Part shown: one piece after another, positions 23,594 to 33,349 of the stretch
Layout: every line of letters begins with the position of its first letter
How positions within the stretch are numbered: the stretch's first letter is position 1
Program-made: the position numbers and the translations under genes
Notes under the pieces: model-generated
Database searches by the model: none
Told to the model about the DNA's origin: nothing
What the model saw: the letters and a program-made list of their open reading frames with translations, nothing else
Assembly (NCBI GenBank): GCA_003194525.1
Contig: NBIV01000033.1
Location: 1-64,000, forward strand
From: Gracilariopsis chorda
Lineage: Eukaryota; Rhodophyta; Florideophyceae; Gracilariales; Gracilariaceae
Length of the DNA stretch: 64,000 nt
Direction of reading: 5' to 3'

Positions 23594-24013
23594 TTACTTT
23601 TCAAGGCGTCTCATGAGCATGGAAAGTAGACCGGGAACCGCGACAAGCCGCTGCAAGCAGTAAAACTTGGAAGCGAACAAGACAACACGAAGCGGGCCTC
23701 GAATGTGCAATGTGGGCAGTTGGCAAAGCATATCACTTAGGATTACCCGATGTTCTTCAATGGTAGTCTCTTTCCTAGATATCGTTTTTAAAACCTCTTC
23801 CGATTCGAACATCAAAGAAGCCCACCATCAGAACCCAAAGACCTTCTGCAGCAATATTTCTTCGTCATCCTGGGCAGTAAAAACGGGTTGTAGAGAATGG
23901 AGAACCTCTTCAGGTTCTATATCAATGAGACTGTAATATGGACCAGAGTTGCTAGAAGAGCTAGAGTCCTCCGACATTTCACGTATGATGGAAGTTGCGT
24001 CGAGTTTAGCCAT
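23594..24013 (-). CDS. Possible small unrecognised gene or fragment (doubtful)
   Basis: Two short open segments lie end to end in one frame on the minus strand (24013-23828 and 23815-23594). The first starts with ATG and is Ser/Asp/Glu-rich (MSEDSSSSSNSG); the second is Leu-rich. I recognise no family. It sits at the border between the retroelement region and the host genes, so it could be a small host gene, a gene remnant or part of another element. I give it as an observation, not a firm gene. Confidence 0.25.
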
Positions 24014-24059
24014 GTTGGATTCGGTTGGAACAGAGTCGGTGGAAGGGTTTCGTGGTGGA

Positions 24060-24790
24060 AACTGAGAGTATATAGATAATATATGCCCTCATAAGAATAA
24101 GATATTTACCAAGCTGGTTTTTCATGGCAAGGATATATCTCTGGGCAAGCTTTTATAAGATGTTACTAAGACCTAGTATGCAGGACTGGATGATATGCAT
24201 ATAGAAAAAATGTCTATAAAAGCCCGAGTTCGGCGGCCTCCAAGCCAACTCAGGCCAGACCACTTCTTCTTTCTTCGCCAACCCCCACCTTTTTTTAGAG
24301 TAGTCTGCTTCTTCTTGCCATCAACCACACTTTTCAGCATCTACCGTTTCACTTGGCGCGGCTTGGTCTCCCGCATCTTTACAAATGATTTTACTAACAC
24401 CGCCCTTGTTTGGGCTCGTCATCTGTGGAATGGTGCACTTCGGTCGCGTACTTGACCTAAAGTCTTGGTCGTGCGTGTGGGGCGTGGTGCTACATTAAGA
24501 GTGGTCATCAGCACTACGCTAGATCTAAGGTTTTGATCGCGTAGGTTATCCGCTGGTTCAGTCTATTCGCTACATTGTCCCAAGCTTGTTCGCTTGTTGT
24601 GTTATACAATCACTACCTGGTTCCCTTGCTACGTACTAGATTGGTTATTTGACGCAGTTTGTTTCTGTTTACTACATTGGCGTTGCACGCCTGTGCTGGT
24701 ACTCTCGAGCTACGATTCTATTTCTGACCTGCCCTCCAGTGAACAAGGGTACAAAAAGGACTGTCATCGTCCGGTGTCGTGTCAACGTGC
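24060..24790 (+). promoter_or_regulatory. Promoter- or LTR-like region with a TATA box
   Basis: A clean TATAAAAG lies at 24215-24222, followed by a pyrimidine-rich stretch (about 24260-24320). There is also a loose tandem repetition of a CTTGACCTAAAGTCTTGGTCG / GCTAGATCTAAGGTTTTGATCG unit about 69 bases apart (near 24450 and 24519). It may be the promoter of the downstream gene (first ATG 24794), or a solo LTR placed upstream of it. A short TTG-started frame inside (24195-24455) shows no domain. Confidence 0.4.
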
Positions 24791-24793
24791 AAC

Positions 24794-26227
24794 ATGACAC
24801 TCACAGCTATGCTGTCTGTCGTGCGACAACATGCAGTAGCAGTCGCAGAGCCGTTCAGCGCGTGGACGACCAGGGCGGCCACGCTGCACCAGCTGACACA
24901 GCGACGACGGCCCACGAACGCCCGCGCTCAAAGGCGCCGCCGCCGCGCCGTTCGCGCCGTTCCGTCTCCGCTATGCACTCGCACCATGGAGCGCGTCACC
25001 GACACCCACGCCGTGCCCGCCGCCGATCAGCCCGACTCCGCCTCCTGGCGCGGCTGGCTCGGCGGTAAGGTCGCTCATGCTGAAGCTGCGTTCGCCGCTG
25101 TTTTCACCGCCCCCAACACTGCCTCTCCGCCCGCCTCCCCTTCGCAATCCCACTCACCGCAACACACTGACAGTCAAGACCAGCTTCAACGAGACGCGTC
25201 GAAGCACGATCCAGCCCCGCGTATGCAGCGTACCGCCTCAGGGCTTTACTTCAGCGAGGCTTGGGCTGCCGTGCGCCGTGCAGCCGTCTCCACAATGGCG
25301 GGATTGGAACAGCAGCAGCCGCAGCAGCCGCAGCAAAACGCTTCAACGGACGCCCACAGCAGCGAAGCTCAGAAGAAGCAGCGCGTGCAACCTCCCGAAG
25401 GCGTTGCAAAAGCCTCATCCACAAACCCACAATCGCCAGACCACCGCGTGCACGTCAGCGGAGTGAAAAAGCTCCACCACCGCGTGCACTTTGCACAGCC
25501 GCCTGAACAAGCTATTCATCATCCAAAACACAAACAACCCACCGAGCGTGGCAATGACGCCACGCGAACACCCACACGTGGTGGCCGTGACAATGAGCCG
25601 CCGTTGACCGAACATCAGCTCTTCGTCTTAAAGAAACGTTACGATCAAATGTTCGAGCGCAACGGCGGTGCTTACTGCGTCGCGCGCGTAAAGGACATTG
25701 CCGACACTCAGCTCATGCGAATGCGCGATTCCACAACAATGGACGCCCGTGTCTTCGCCGAGTTACGTCAAGCAAAGCACATTCTAGACGATGCATTGAG
25801 TCGTCTCGAGTCCGCCGCTAGACAAAAAACCGATGACACGGGGCATGCCATCTCTGCGGCAGAGAGTGTAATCGAGCAGACAAAGCAAACCAACTATGAT
25901 CATCAAGATCTTGTCGAAGATTGCAGTCGTTTACTTGCCGTGTTTGCAAGTAATGTGTGTGCAGCCGTGCTGCAGTGTGTGGAACAGCGTCACCATTCCA
26001 GTTGGACTCAACGTGTTGAACATCTTGTGAATGCCGCTTCTGTTGGCGTAGGACAACTGCGTTCCATTGGTTTCTCATTTGCTGCGGAGCTTGCACCGCG
26101 TGCCACGCCTGCACGCGCCCTTCGCGATGTGTCCGTCAAGCACATCTTGCATTGCGTCGCACTCGCTGTAGCAGCTTTGCATGCTGAGGCTGCGGAACGT
26201 GCCGTTCAATGCACCATAGCACTGTAA
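24794..26227 (+). CDS. Unrecognised protein, 477 aa (413 aa from the downstream ATG)
   Basis: A single-exon open frame. The first ATG is at 24794. The ATG at 24986 sits in a CACCATGG context, which is the better start by eye and leaves a 413-aa product. If the first ATG is used, the extra 64 residues are rich in Arg/Ala/Thr and poor in acid, like an organelle leader. The middle is Gln/Pro/His-rich and disordered (a Q-P run near residue 175). From about residue 285 of the long form the protein becomes helical: EHQLFVLKKRYDQMFERNGG, then Ala/Leu-rich helices to the end (VAALHAEAAERAVQC). No domain is recognised. It is the first host gene right of the retroelement region. Confidence 0.65.
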   Translation: MTLTAMLSVVRQHAVAVAEPFSAWTTRAATLHQLTQRRRPTNARAQRRRRRAVRAVPSPLCTRTMERVTDTHAVPAADQPDSASWRGWLGGKVAHAEAAFAAVFTAPNTASPPASPSQSHSPQHTDSQDQLQRDASKHDPAPRMQRTASGLYFSEAWAAVRRAAVSTMAGLEQQQPQQPQQNASTDAHSSEAQKKQRVQPPEGVAKASSTNPQSPDHRVHVSGVKKLHHRVHFAQPPEQAIHHPKHKQPTERGNDATRTPTRGGRDNEPPLTEHQLFVLKKRYDQMFERNGGAYCVARVKDIADTQLMRMRDSTTMDARVFAELRQAKHILDDALSRLESAARQKTDDTGHAISAAESVIEQTKQTNYDHQDLVEDCSRLLAVFASNVCAAVLQCVEQRHHSSWTQRVEHLVNAASVGVGQLRSIGFSFAAELAPRATPARALRDVSVKHILHCVALAVAALHAEAAERAVQCTIAL

Positions 26228-27491
26228 AATCATTTGTGTCACTGTGATTGGAACCGCAGTCCACTCGGTCACTCAACTGTCTTCGACCTTTTCATTTCGT
26301 TGTGTTCCATTCTGATGACTTCCACCCCTTGATCCTTGTTTGTGCTCACGAGACAGCCTAAGCTTCGTTTGGCCTCGTTTTGGCGTCAAAACTACCAACG
26401 GTACCTCTTGAATTATGCAGAGCCGCCTCGGCACACCTCTATGTGCAGAGTTGTCTGTGTGTGCGCGCATACCCAGGTGTCCAACCTCCAAAAAGATACA
26501 GGTTAAAGGGTGACGGGCTAGCCTTCTAACCATTTAACCTTTACCCCTTGAACTGACGCGTGGGACGTTGTGCAGTTTTCACGGGAGCCGCATTGCCACT
26601 GCGCCAAACACTCAGTTCAGCAGATGTCAAAGGTTTCAAGCTCTTGTCATCCATACGCACTACGTCAAGGGCTCCTCAGATGTTATACATTGCTTCCCTT
26701 TCACGACAGCAGTGTTTCCGAGAAGCAGCACGGGGATGTGGTGTGGTATGTGCGAGGGTGTGTTTCATGAATGCGCCGTTTTCATGAGATCAGAAACCAC
26801 AGCACAAAATGATAGGTGAGACACAGCTTTGATCAGCAGTCAAACTTATAGTCCGAATCAGCGCTCGCTACAACTGGAAAGGGACACAATGGTGCCGACA
26901 GTACGGCAAACGGCATGCAGCACTTGACAAGCTGGGGGAAAGGCGGTCTGACCATGGTGACTGAATATATGACTGACATAACATACGATGAGGAAAGCAA
27001 TGCATTATGTGCAAGCGCAGCAAAGCGCAACTCCAAGCAGTTTAAGTGCTTCAAGGCGCACCAGACGGGGATTGGACCATCACTGCGTCCGTTGCGTGTA
27101 GGTGCGGCGGTGGCGGTATGATACGGATTGCACCTGGCTCAAAAGTTGGGAAACAGGAAGTGTGCCGCTTCTGTGCTTTGCAAAGGAAGCGAAGCAGGGG
27201 GACCCCGCCAGGTGCTGTTACCAGGAGAGCGGGAAGCATGTCACTATCGTGGACGTCGGGCGGAGCGAGTAACGTAACGAGATGCTGGGCAGGTCGCAGA
27301 ACGCAGCGAAGGTTTCGAACACGGTCGGCGACAAGGGCGACGGCAGCCGAGAGTATCGTGAGGTGGACGTCACGATACCGCGAAGGGATCCAGCAAATGC
27401 CATTAGATCCTTTTCACGCCACCATCGTGTCTCAAAAACGTCAACTGTAAAAATGCCGCGCGCCCCGGACAACCCTTTTTGATACCAGCGT

Positions 27492-27530
<39 letters not shown>

Positions 27531-27610
27531 CTGTCGGATCCCTTCCCCCCTCCTTCTCTCTCCCCTCCCTCCCCCCAACCGCGCCGCTGCTCCACGCGCG
27601 GTTCTTCCAC
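26228..27610. other. Intergenic spacer with hairpin motif and CA repeat
   Basis: No supported gene. It holds GGTTAAAGGG (26501-26510) with TTTAACCT arms and a nearby TAACCTTTACC (26536-26545). This is one of several occurrences of a shared intergenic motif. The right part contains a (CA)15 microsatellite and a C/T-rich tract directly before the kinase start. Scattered frames of 60-130 aa overlap on both strands and look random. Confidence 0.5.
27497..27527 (+). repeat. (CA)15 dinucleotide microsatellite
   Basis: An uninterrupted CA run about 85 bases before the chosen kinase ATG, probably in its 5' untranslated region or promoter. It is followed by a pyrimidine tract (27535-27580). Confidence 0.95.
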
Positions 27611-29971
27611 ATGCAGTCCGAGCCCCCGCCGTTGCCTACGGCGCGTTCGCCTCCGCCTGCTCCTCCACCCACCCCCAATGCCGTCGCTGAGCCCCCTTCT
27701 CCCGAGCCAAACCTCGTCCTTCTCGACGCCTTGGTTACTGTTACCCGTCGCATTTACGTCACCTCCGGAATCCCTGAACCCCCTCGCCCTATCTCCTCCC
27801 ATGGCACTCTCCAGTGGATGCTCGACCGTCTCCAGTTTCTCCAAGACCACCTTCTGCGCAGAACCAGATTCGCCCCCTCCGAGAACGCCAGCTCGGACGT
27901 GCTGGACGGTCTGGGCGACACCAAGGTCTACTCCGACGAGGAGCTTGATCGTGTTTGCGATGAATTGCCCCGCAGGAGGTCCTCCGGAAAGAGGGAAAGG
28001 CCTTCAAGTACGCTTAGCCTTTCTGCATACAAGCAGCAACCTCTGGTACCTGCGCTACCGATAGATGACGACATGCCTCTCTCTTCGGCCCGCAACTCCG
28101 GTATCGATTTGCGCCCGCCGTCCAAGTTGCTGGACTCGGCATTGTTTTTCACTAAGATGAGTTCGTGGAAGTTCCTTGGCTACTCCAAAGCTGCCAAGCT
28201 GCACAAGGATTACTCCAGGATTTTTTGTGGCGAGGAGCAGCCCAACCTCGCAAACGGCGAGAGCTCCATCGAAGTTGCCGGAGGAGAATTGTACACTAAG
28301 GAGTCCTTGTCGCAACGCTGGGAACTGGCGCAGAAGATTGGTGAGGGTGGCTACGCTACCGTCAGGCTTGCAAGAAGGAAAGACCCCTTGCCTGGCCAGC
28401 CCCCTCCTGAAAATCGCCTGGCTGCTGTCAAGATTATCTCTAAACGCAATTCCGACATGTACAATGAGAAAATGGTCAGCCGAGAAGTGTTCAGTTTTCG
28501 ATTGTTGGACTTGGCTGGCGGACATGCCAATATTGTCGAACTTTACGAGGTCTGCGAGGATGATGAGAACGTTTATTTGGTCATGGAACTCCTCCAAGGA
28601 GGCGAACTCTTTGTGCGTATAGCAGAGAGAGGCCAATACACTGAACGCGACGCGGCAAACCTTGTCGTCTCAATGCTCGCGAGTCTCGCGTTTTGCCACC
28701 GTCATAATCTCACTCACCGCGATGTCAAACCAGAGAATTTTGTGTTTACGGAACCGAACGGAGATGATGCTGATGTTAAGCTCACCGACTTTGGTATTGC
28801 GTATTACTCTGAAGACCCGACGGCGCTTTGTAAAACACTATGCGGGACACCTTTATACGTTGCTCCGGAAGTGCTTCTCCGACAACCGTATGGACCGGAA
28901 GCGGATCTTTGGTCTCTTGGTGTTATAGTGTACATCATGTTGGTAGGATATCCACCATTCGATGATAACGACATTGTCCAACTTGTCAAGAAGATCAAGT
29001 ATCGCCCTGTAAAGTTTGACGGCCCTCAATGGAAGCTAATTTCGGAAGAAGGAAAAGGGTTTCTTGGGAATTTACTTGACAAAGATGCTTCGAATCGAAT
29101 GACTGCACAACAGGCTCTGGAGCATGACTGGTTGCGAAACAATTGTCAAGCTGCGACCATTAACGTACTGGATGTTGCTCAGTCGAATATAAAATCGTTC
29201 GTCAATCGCAAGAGATGGCGCGCAGCAATACAGGGCGTGAAGGCTATGAACCGCCTACATCATATGATTGAGCGCAGTCGGGAGCCGCATATTATGGATG
29301 AACTGGATGACATCTCAGCTGAAAAAGTTGAAGTCGTTACTGTGCATAGACCAAGTGACGAACGTCGTCCTGAGCTATATGCTAATCCGTACTTGCCTCG
29401 CAGGCTTTCTACCTCCAGTAGCGAACAAGAATCCGTCGACAACAGAGCAACCCCAATAGCGAATGTGATGGATTCTACATCTTCAATGCAACCGACATCA
29501 ATTTCTTACTCTGAACACGACGAAAGCACTACTAATTATACTACCTCACAGTTATCACATAGGCTGCCACTCCCGACCGTTCCAGAGGTTGACAACGGTA
29601 CTTCGATGGTGCTACCCACAATTGACCCATACTACATAAGCAGTGATGATGTGAATCGGTTCTCAAGCGAGAGGCCCCGCCCGCAACGGCAAACGAGGCA
29701 GATAAGGGTGACCAGAGAACGTGTTCCCAGTCTCGTAAGGATCGAGAGCTCGCCTGTCCCTAGTCGAATGGCCGACAACAGCAGCGGCAGGCTGGGTCGG
29801 TCTTTGACAAGAGGTGATGGTGGAGTGGTGCGCAAAATGTCAAGTCATGCCCGCAAACTCATGGGTCGAGGGAAGTGGGGTCGGGCGAGTAACAGCAGCA
29901 ACTCTCGTCAACCAGTGATGATTGTTATGGGGGAACATCGACGTCACCGGAAGTTTCCTTGGTTCAAATAA
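27611..29971 (+). CDS. CAMK-type Ser/Thr protein kinase, 786 aa
   Basis: Catalyses ATP-dependent phosphorylation of Ser/Thr. I chose the first ATG (27611); the upstream part of the open frame is only the CA repeat and has no ATG. The N-terminal 235 residues are Pro/Ser-rich and may be regulatory. The kinase domain spans about 237-510: glycine loop GEGGYATV (about 244), AVKII lysine (about 274), HRDVKPEN catalytic loop (about 369), DFG (about 393), GTPLYVAPE activation segment (about 412-420), DLWSLGVIVYIMLVGYPPF. This wording places it with CDPK/CaMK/MAPKAPK-type kinases. No EF-hands follow, so direct calcium binding is unlikely. The C-terminal 275 residues are Ser/Arg-rich and end basic. Its 3' end converges on the prenyltransferase, 235 bases away. 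Confidence 0.92.
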   Translation: MQSEPPPLPTARSPPPAPPPTPNAVAEPPSPEPNLVLLDALVTVTRRIYVTSGIPEPPRPISSHGTLQWMLDRLQFLQDHLLRRTRFAPSENASSDVLDGLGDTKVYSDEELDRVCDELPRRRSSGKRERPSSTLSLSAYKQQPLVPALPIDDDMPLSSARNSGIDLRPPSKLLDSALFFTKMSSWKFLGYSKAAKLHKDYSRIFCGEEQPNLANGESSIEVAGGELYTKESLSQRWELAQKIGEGGYATVRLARRKDPLPGQPPPENRLAAVKIISKRNSDMYNEKMVSREVFSFRLLDLAGGHANIVELYEVCEDDENVYLVMELLQGGELFVRIAERGQYTERDAANLVVSMLASLAFCHRHNLTHRDVKPENFVFTEPNGDDADVKLTDFGIAYYSEDPTALCKTLCGTPLYVAPEVLLRQPYGPEADLWSLGVIVYIMLVGYPPFDDNDIVQLVKKIKYRPVKFDGPQWKLISEEGKGFLGNLLDKDASNRMTAQQALEHDWLRNNCQAATINVLDVAQSNIKSFVNRKRWRAAIQGVKAMNRLHHMIERSREPHIMDELDDISAEKVEVVTVHRPSDERRPELYANPYLPRRLSTSSSEQESVDNRATPIANVMDSTSSMQPTSISYSEHDESTTNYTTSQLSHRLPLPTVPEVDNGTSMVLPTIDPYYISSDDVNRFSSERPRPQRQTRQIRVTRERVPSLVRIESSPVPSRMADNSSGRLGRSLTRGDGGVVRKMSSHARKLMGRGKWGRASNSSNSRQPVMIVMGEHRRHRKFPWFK

Positions 29972-30206
29972 TTTTAGCCGTAGTGTACATACTAGTTTGC
30001 TTCCAATCTTACCACTTCCACGACTAACTCGCACTGCGTTTACGAGAAAAGTGCATCGTCAAAATCATAATTCTTCCGCAATGATAAAAGAAATGTTTAT
30101 ACAGTGGACAGATAACTCGCAACGTATATACATCCAGAAGGTCAATTATCCTATGACAGGATAGAGCGCCGTAAACGATAGTTATCTGAAAGTAACGTCA
30201 CAAGCT

Positions 30207-31352
30207 TTATATGAATGGGAACAATAGGTACTCAGCGTAGAAAAGCTTCCATATAAAGGCGTAAAAGGCCTTGATCGAGGTGTGATTGCTGGGGTCAATG
30301 TTCCGTCGGTATCGAAGCAGCCATGACGCCAAGGCGACATGCCCGAATAGCAGGACATATCTTCGAAAAGCACCGGGAGGTGCAAAAAGTCCTGTAACAA
30401 TCGCGCCGCCATAATTCATCAGGAGAAGGGCTACTACGAACTTCACCATTCGTTCTGGGCCCATTTTTGACGCGAATGTTGGTATGCCTTCAATCTCATC
30501 TCCCTTGATGTCTGGGAGATCCTTCGAAACAGCTATGACACACGCAAAAACAGTCATAAACGCCGCGAGAAAAGTAATAGGAGGAGACCATGCGAAGGGA
30601 ACACCAAGTGCAGACTTCGTTGCATGATACACACCGAAGTTCATCAGAAAACCCCTGACGCAGGATATTGTTATAGCCGCAAGCGGGGGATACCTCTTGA
30701 ATCGGAAAGGAGGTACAGAGTATAAAGCACCGAATGACATTCCAAAGGCATACAAACCAAATATCAGACGCGAAAAGAAGGCACGAACTATTGCGAGACC
30801 AAGCAAACCACTTGACACTACAATGCCCCATGCCACAGATTGCTTCATCTCTCCCGATGCTAGAGGAAGAAACGGTTTGTTGATTTTGTCCAGACGAACA
30901 TCGTAGATTTGATTGATGCCTACTATGAAAGCATTACCCAGCAACAAAGCCAAAAGTCCCATCACTGCGCGCGGTATAAGACCCAAGTCAATGTAACCTG
31001 AAGACTCCATAAGAGCTCGCAAACAGCCAGCGAATGCGCCAAGTATGGTTCCACGAATTGTATGCGGTCGTGTAAACTTGTAAACTGCCTCCGCAAGAGA
31101 AGACTGTTGAGGCTTTTCAGAACCATTGGCTTCAGCCAAGGCAGAACACTTCGGCGAAAATCGAAGTACATAAGACCTTTTTGGATGGATAGTCGATCTT
31201 GATCTTCTTGATACAAAGTGCCCCCGCTCGTTCAGAGTTCGTTTCGTTCGATTGTCTATTGTTTGAGAAGAACAGAAGCGTTTTGACGAAGGAGCTGCAG
31301 AGATAACGAAGGCAGCACTCGTGCACTGTGTTTCTCGATTGCAGGACATCAT
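30207..31352 (-). CDS. HST: Homogentisate solanesyltransferase (plastoquinone pathway), UbiA family, 381 aa
   Basis: Joins homogentisate to a long prenyl diphosphate in the plastid, the committed step to plastoquinone-9. It is a polytopic membrane protein. The two Asp-rich UbiA motifs are present: NQIYDVRLDKINKP (about 147-160) and KDLPDIKGD (277-285). RGFLMNFGVYHAT and the LGVPFAWSPP stretch match the HST branch better than homogentisate phytyltransferase, and the end WKLFYAEYLLFPF is typical of both. About 75 leader residues contain SAAFVISAAP, a Phe-based red-algal plastid leader pattern. The frame is open upstream to 31376, but ATGs occur at 31352 and 31349, so the start is one of these. 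It is divergent from the DUF2358 gene with a shared spacer of about 790 bases. Phytyltransferase activity is not excluded by sequence alone. Confidence 0.9.
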   Translation of the reverse strand: MMSCNRETQCTSAAFVISAAPSSKRFCSSQTIDNRTKRTLNERGHFVSRRSRSTIHPKRSYVLRFSPKCSALAEANGSEKPQQSSLAEAVYKFTRPHTIRGTILGAFAGCLRALMESSGYIDLGLIPRAVMGLLALLLGNAFIVGINQIYDVRLDKINKPFLPLASGEMKQSVAWGIVVSSGLLGLAIVRAFFSRLIFGLYAFGMSFGALYSVPPFRFKRYPPLAAITISCVRGFLMNFGVYHATKSALGVPFAWSPPITFLAAFMTVFACVIAVSKDLPDIKGDEIEGIPTFASKMGPERMVKFVVALLLMNYGGAIVTGLFAPPGAFRRYVLLFGHVALASWLLRYRRNIDPSNHTSIKAFYAFIWKLFYAEYLLFPFI

Positions 31353-32139
31353 TTCACATGAAGACGTGGTGAACACGTTAGAAATGCTTTTAGCTTCGGT
31401 AAAATTAGTTCTGAAGAATGGTCAACGAATTAGTAATAAGCTCTGTTCTCATGGCCCTCAGCACAGCCTAAGCAATCTCTCTGTCCACCACGGCTTGTAC
31501 TGTCGAGGATGAACTCTTGCCTCACGTGAAGGCTGATGAACCGTTTCTTCGCCAGCAGGGAACCGGGAGGTGTGCAGTGAAATCGAGGGTGAACATATGA
31601 CTGCGGGAGGTGCAGCGGGCACCGCCATTTGAAAAACAACGATTCGGGTTGTGGTCAGTTTTTCTTACAGAATGAATACCGGTGCCACTTGGCAGAATAC
31701 TTCGTCCTCTATCGTTCTGTCCAATATGGTGCACAGTAGGTAGCAATCCCTTAACCGTTGGCATAGGTTTCGGGTCCACCTGTTCAGCCACGAAACGTCA
31801 CGCTGCGGGAGGCGTTTTGCGGGACGCTATATCATTTCAGAAGAGGATTGACAATATCAACGATGCTTCGCAAAGCCATAGATACTTAAGAGCGTGCCAA
31901 ACATTTACGGTCGTTCTCCTTCCCGGTTTGACAAGAATCATCCTGCATTCCCAGTCCAATTGCGATCGCGTCGATAGCCGTTTCGTACGTGAACGTTCTT
32001 CCTAACGTTGGAGCAGCTGACAAGAGAGAGTTGGTCAATTCATTCCAATCAACTCACAGGCAAGCCACATTCTCTAAAAACTGCCGTACCTTTGACCCGT
32101 CTGTTGTACCGCCAGTCTTTAACATAAAAGCCATCTGCA
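31353..32139. promoter_or_regulatory. Shared divergent promoter region between HST and the DUF2358 gene
   Basis: A 787-base spacer between the starts of two divergent genes that both appear plastid-targeted. No gene or RNA was recognised. No clear TATA box was seen. It may drive both genes. Confidence 0.4.
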
Positions 32140-33093
32140 ATGAATGAGAACGCATTTCTCATCCCACAACTGGTTTTCTCAAACAGGCTTCCAGTTGTTC
32201 ATCGGAAGGTATGCGATACGCGGAAGGCCGTTGTACTTGGCACAACCGTGAGCCCCAAACCTGAACCTCTTGTACAAGAGGTTGCTCAGCGACTTCGAAA
32301 CGATCTGCCCAACTTATTCAACTCAAAATTGGATACGCATTATTCCATTTACTCCGACGATGTGCTCTTCGAAGATCCACTAAACAAGTTTCGCGGTGTT
32401 CAGCGGTACAAATCAAACATATCTTTCCTTGGTAGTTCCTTTGTCTTCTCAGATGCTGAGCTCCGATTATTTGATCTCCTTATAATAGGGGATGAGCAAA
32501 ACATCATTCGAACACGTTGGCGTTTGTCGATGCTTGTAAACTTTCCCTGGAGGCCTTGCATTTCCTTCACGGGACAAAGCGACTACGTTGTCAATCTGAG
32601 TACAGGAAAAGTGGTGGAGCATATCGATTACTGGGATTCTCTAGATGACAGCTCATTTTTCTCGCTCCCTGCCTTCCGAGATTTTGTGTATCAAACTAGA
32701 CCTGGTGTTGTTTCACTTAATGACCTCGGCGGATTTGAATTGTTGAAACGTACTGCTGACTTTCAGATCCGTAAATTCAATATTCTCAATCGCGATGGAG
32801 TAATACTCAAACGGAGGACCGGGCATACATCGCTCCCTTCCTGGGAACTCGCCCGCAAACAAATAGACAACGGCTGCCTTTTGGAGATCGTTGCTGTCCT
32901 GCAACTTCAAGATTCCTTAAACTCTGTTCAGCAGTTCGCTACATCAGAGCAAAAGCTCCGCAACCTCGTCGCAAGGACCCCTTTTGTTGTAGCTGGTGAG
33001 AGATGTATTTACGTGGAAGAGAGCGTGCAAAGAAGGCCAGTTCATGAGGTATGGCTAGAACTGGTGCAGGCCGACGCTAGAGTGGAAGCGTAA
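32140..33093 (+). CDS. DUF2358 family protein, probably plastid, 317 aa
   Basis: Function unknown. The family occurs in plants, algae and cyanobacteria and has an NTF2/SnoaL-like fold. The core (about residues 45-165) shows the family signature: YSIYSDDVLFEDPLNKFRG, then an IRTRWRLSM strand, PWRP, and the HIDYWDSLD end. The leader MNENAFLIPQ has the Phe-near-N-terminus pattern of red-algal plastid leaders. The C-terminal 120 residues have no recognised domain but contain an NLVARTPFVVAGERCIYVEE stretch. It starts at the first ATG. It is divergent from HST and convergent with the REJ gene, whose end lies 256 bases away. The family assignment is firm; the plastid location is inferred. Confidence 0.82.
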   Translation: MNENAFLIPQLVFSNRLPVVHRKVCDTRKAVVLGTTVSPKPEPLVQEVAQRLRNDLPNLFNSKLDTHYSIYSDDVLFEDPLNKFRGVQRYKSNISFLGSSFVFSDAELRLFDLLIIGDEQNIIRTRWRLSMLVNFPWRPCISFTGQSDYVVNLSTGKVVEHIDYWDSLDDSSFFSLPAFRDFVYQTRPGVVSLNDLGGFELLKRTADFQIRKFNILNRDGVILKRRTGHTSLPSWELARKQIDNGCLLEIVAVLQLQDSLNSVQQFATSEQKLRNLVARTPFVVAGERCIYVEESVQRRPVHEVWLELVQADARVEA

Positions 33094-33349
33094 CATACAA
33101 GTCAATGGTTCTACCCCTAAAATGCAGTACTGGCGTATTAATTCCGAAAGCGCTTGTTCTTGATCTGCAGCGTCAAACTGCCTGCGCGCGTAGTTCTGTG
33201 CTGTTCGGTAGGCCAACTGATTCCTTGTGATTGCAGACTTCTTCTCACATTCTAGAGTCACATTCGGTACCACGGTTTTGAAGTTCGGAACTCATCAACG
33301 TTTGTTGAGTTTGTTTGATGACTCATTCCATACAAGGCTTTTTCCTCCA

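Noticed and set aside
27218-27850. 210-aa minus-strand frame over the kinase start
   Set aside because: Antisense shadow of the kinase N-terminus and the CA repeat; Val/Cys run comes from the microsatellite.
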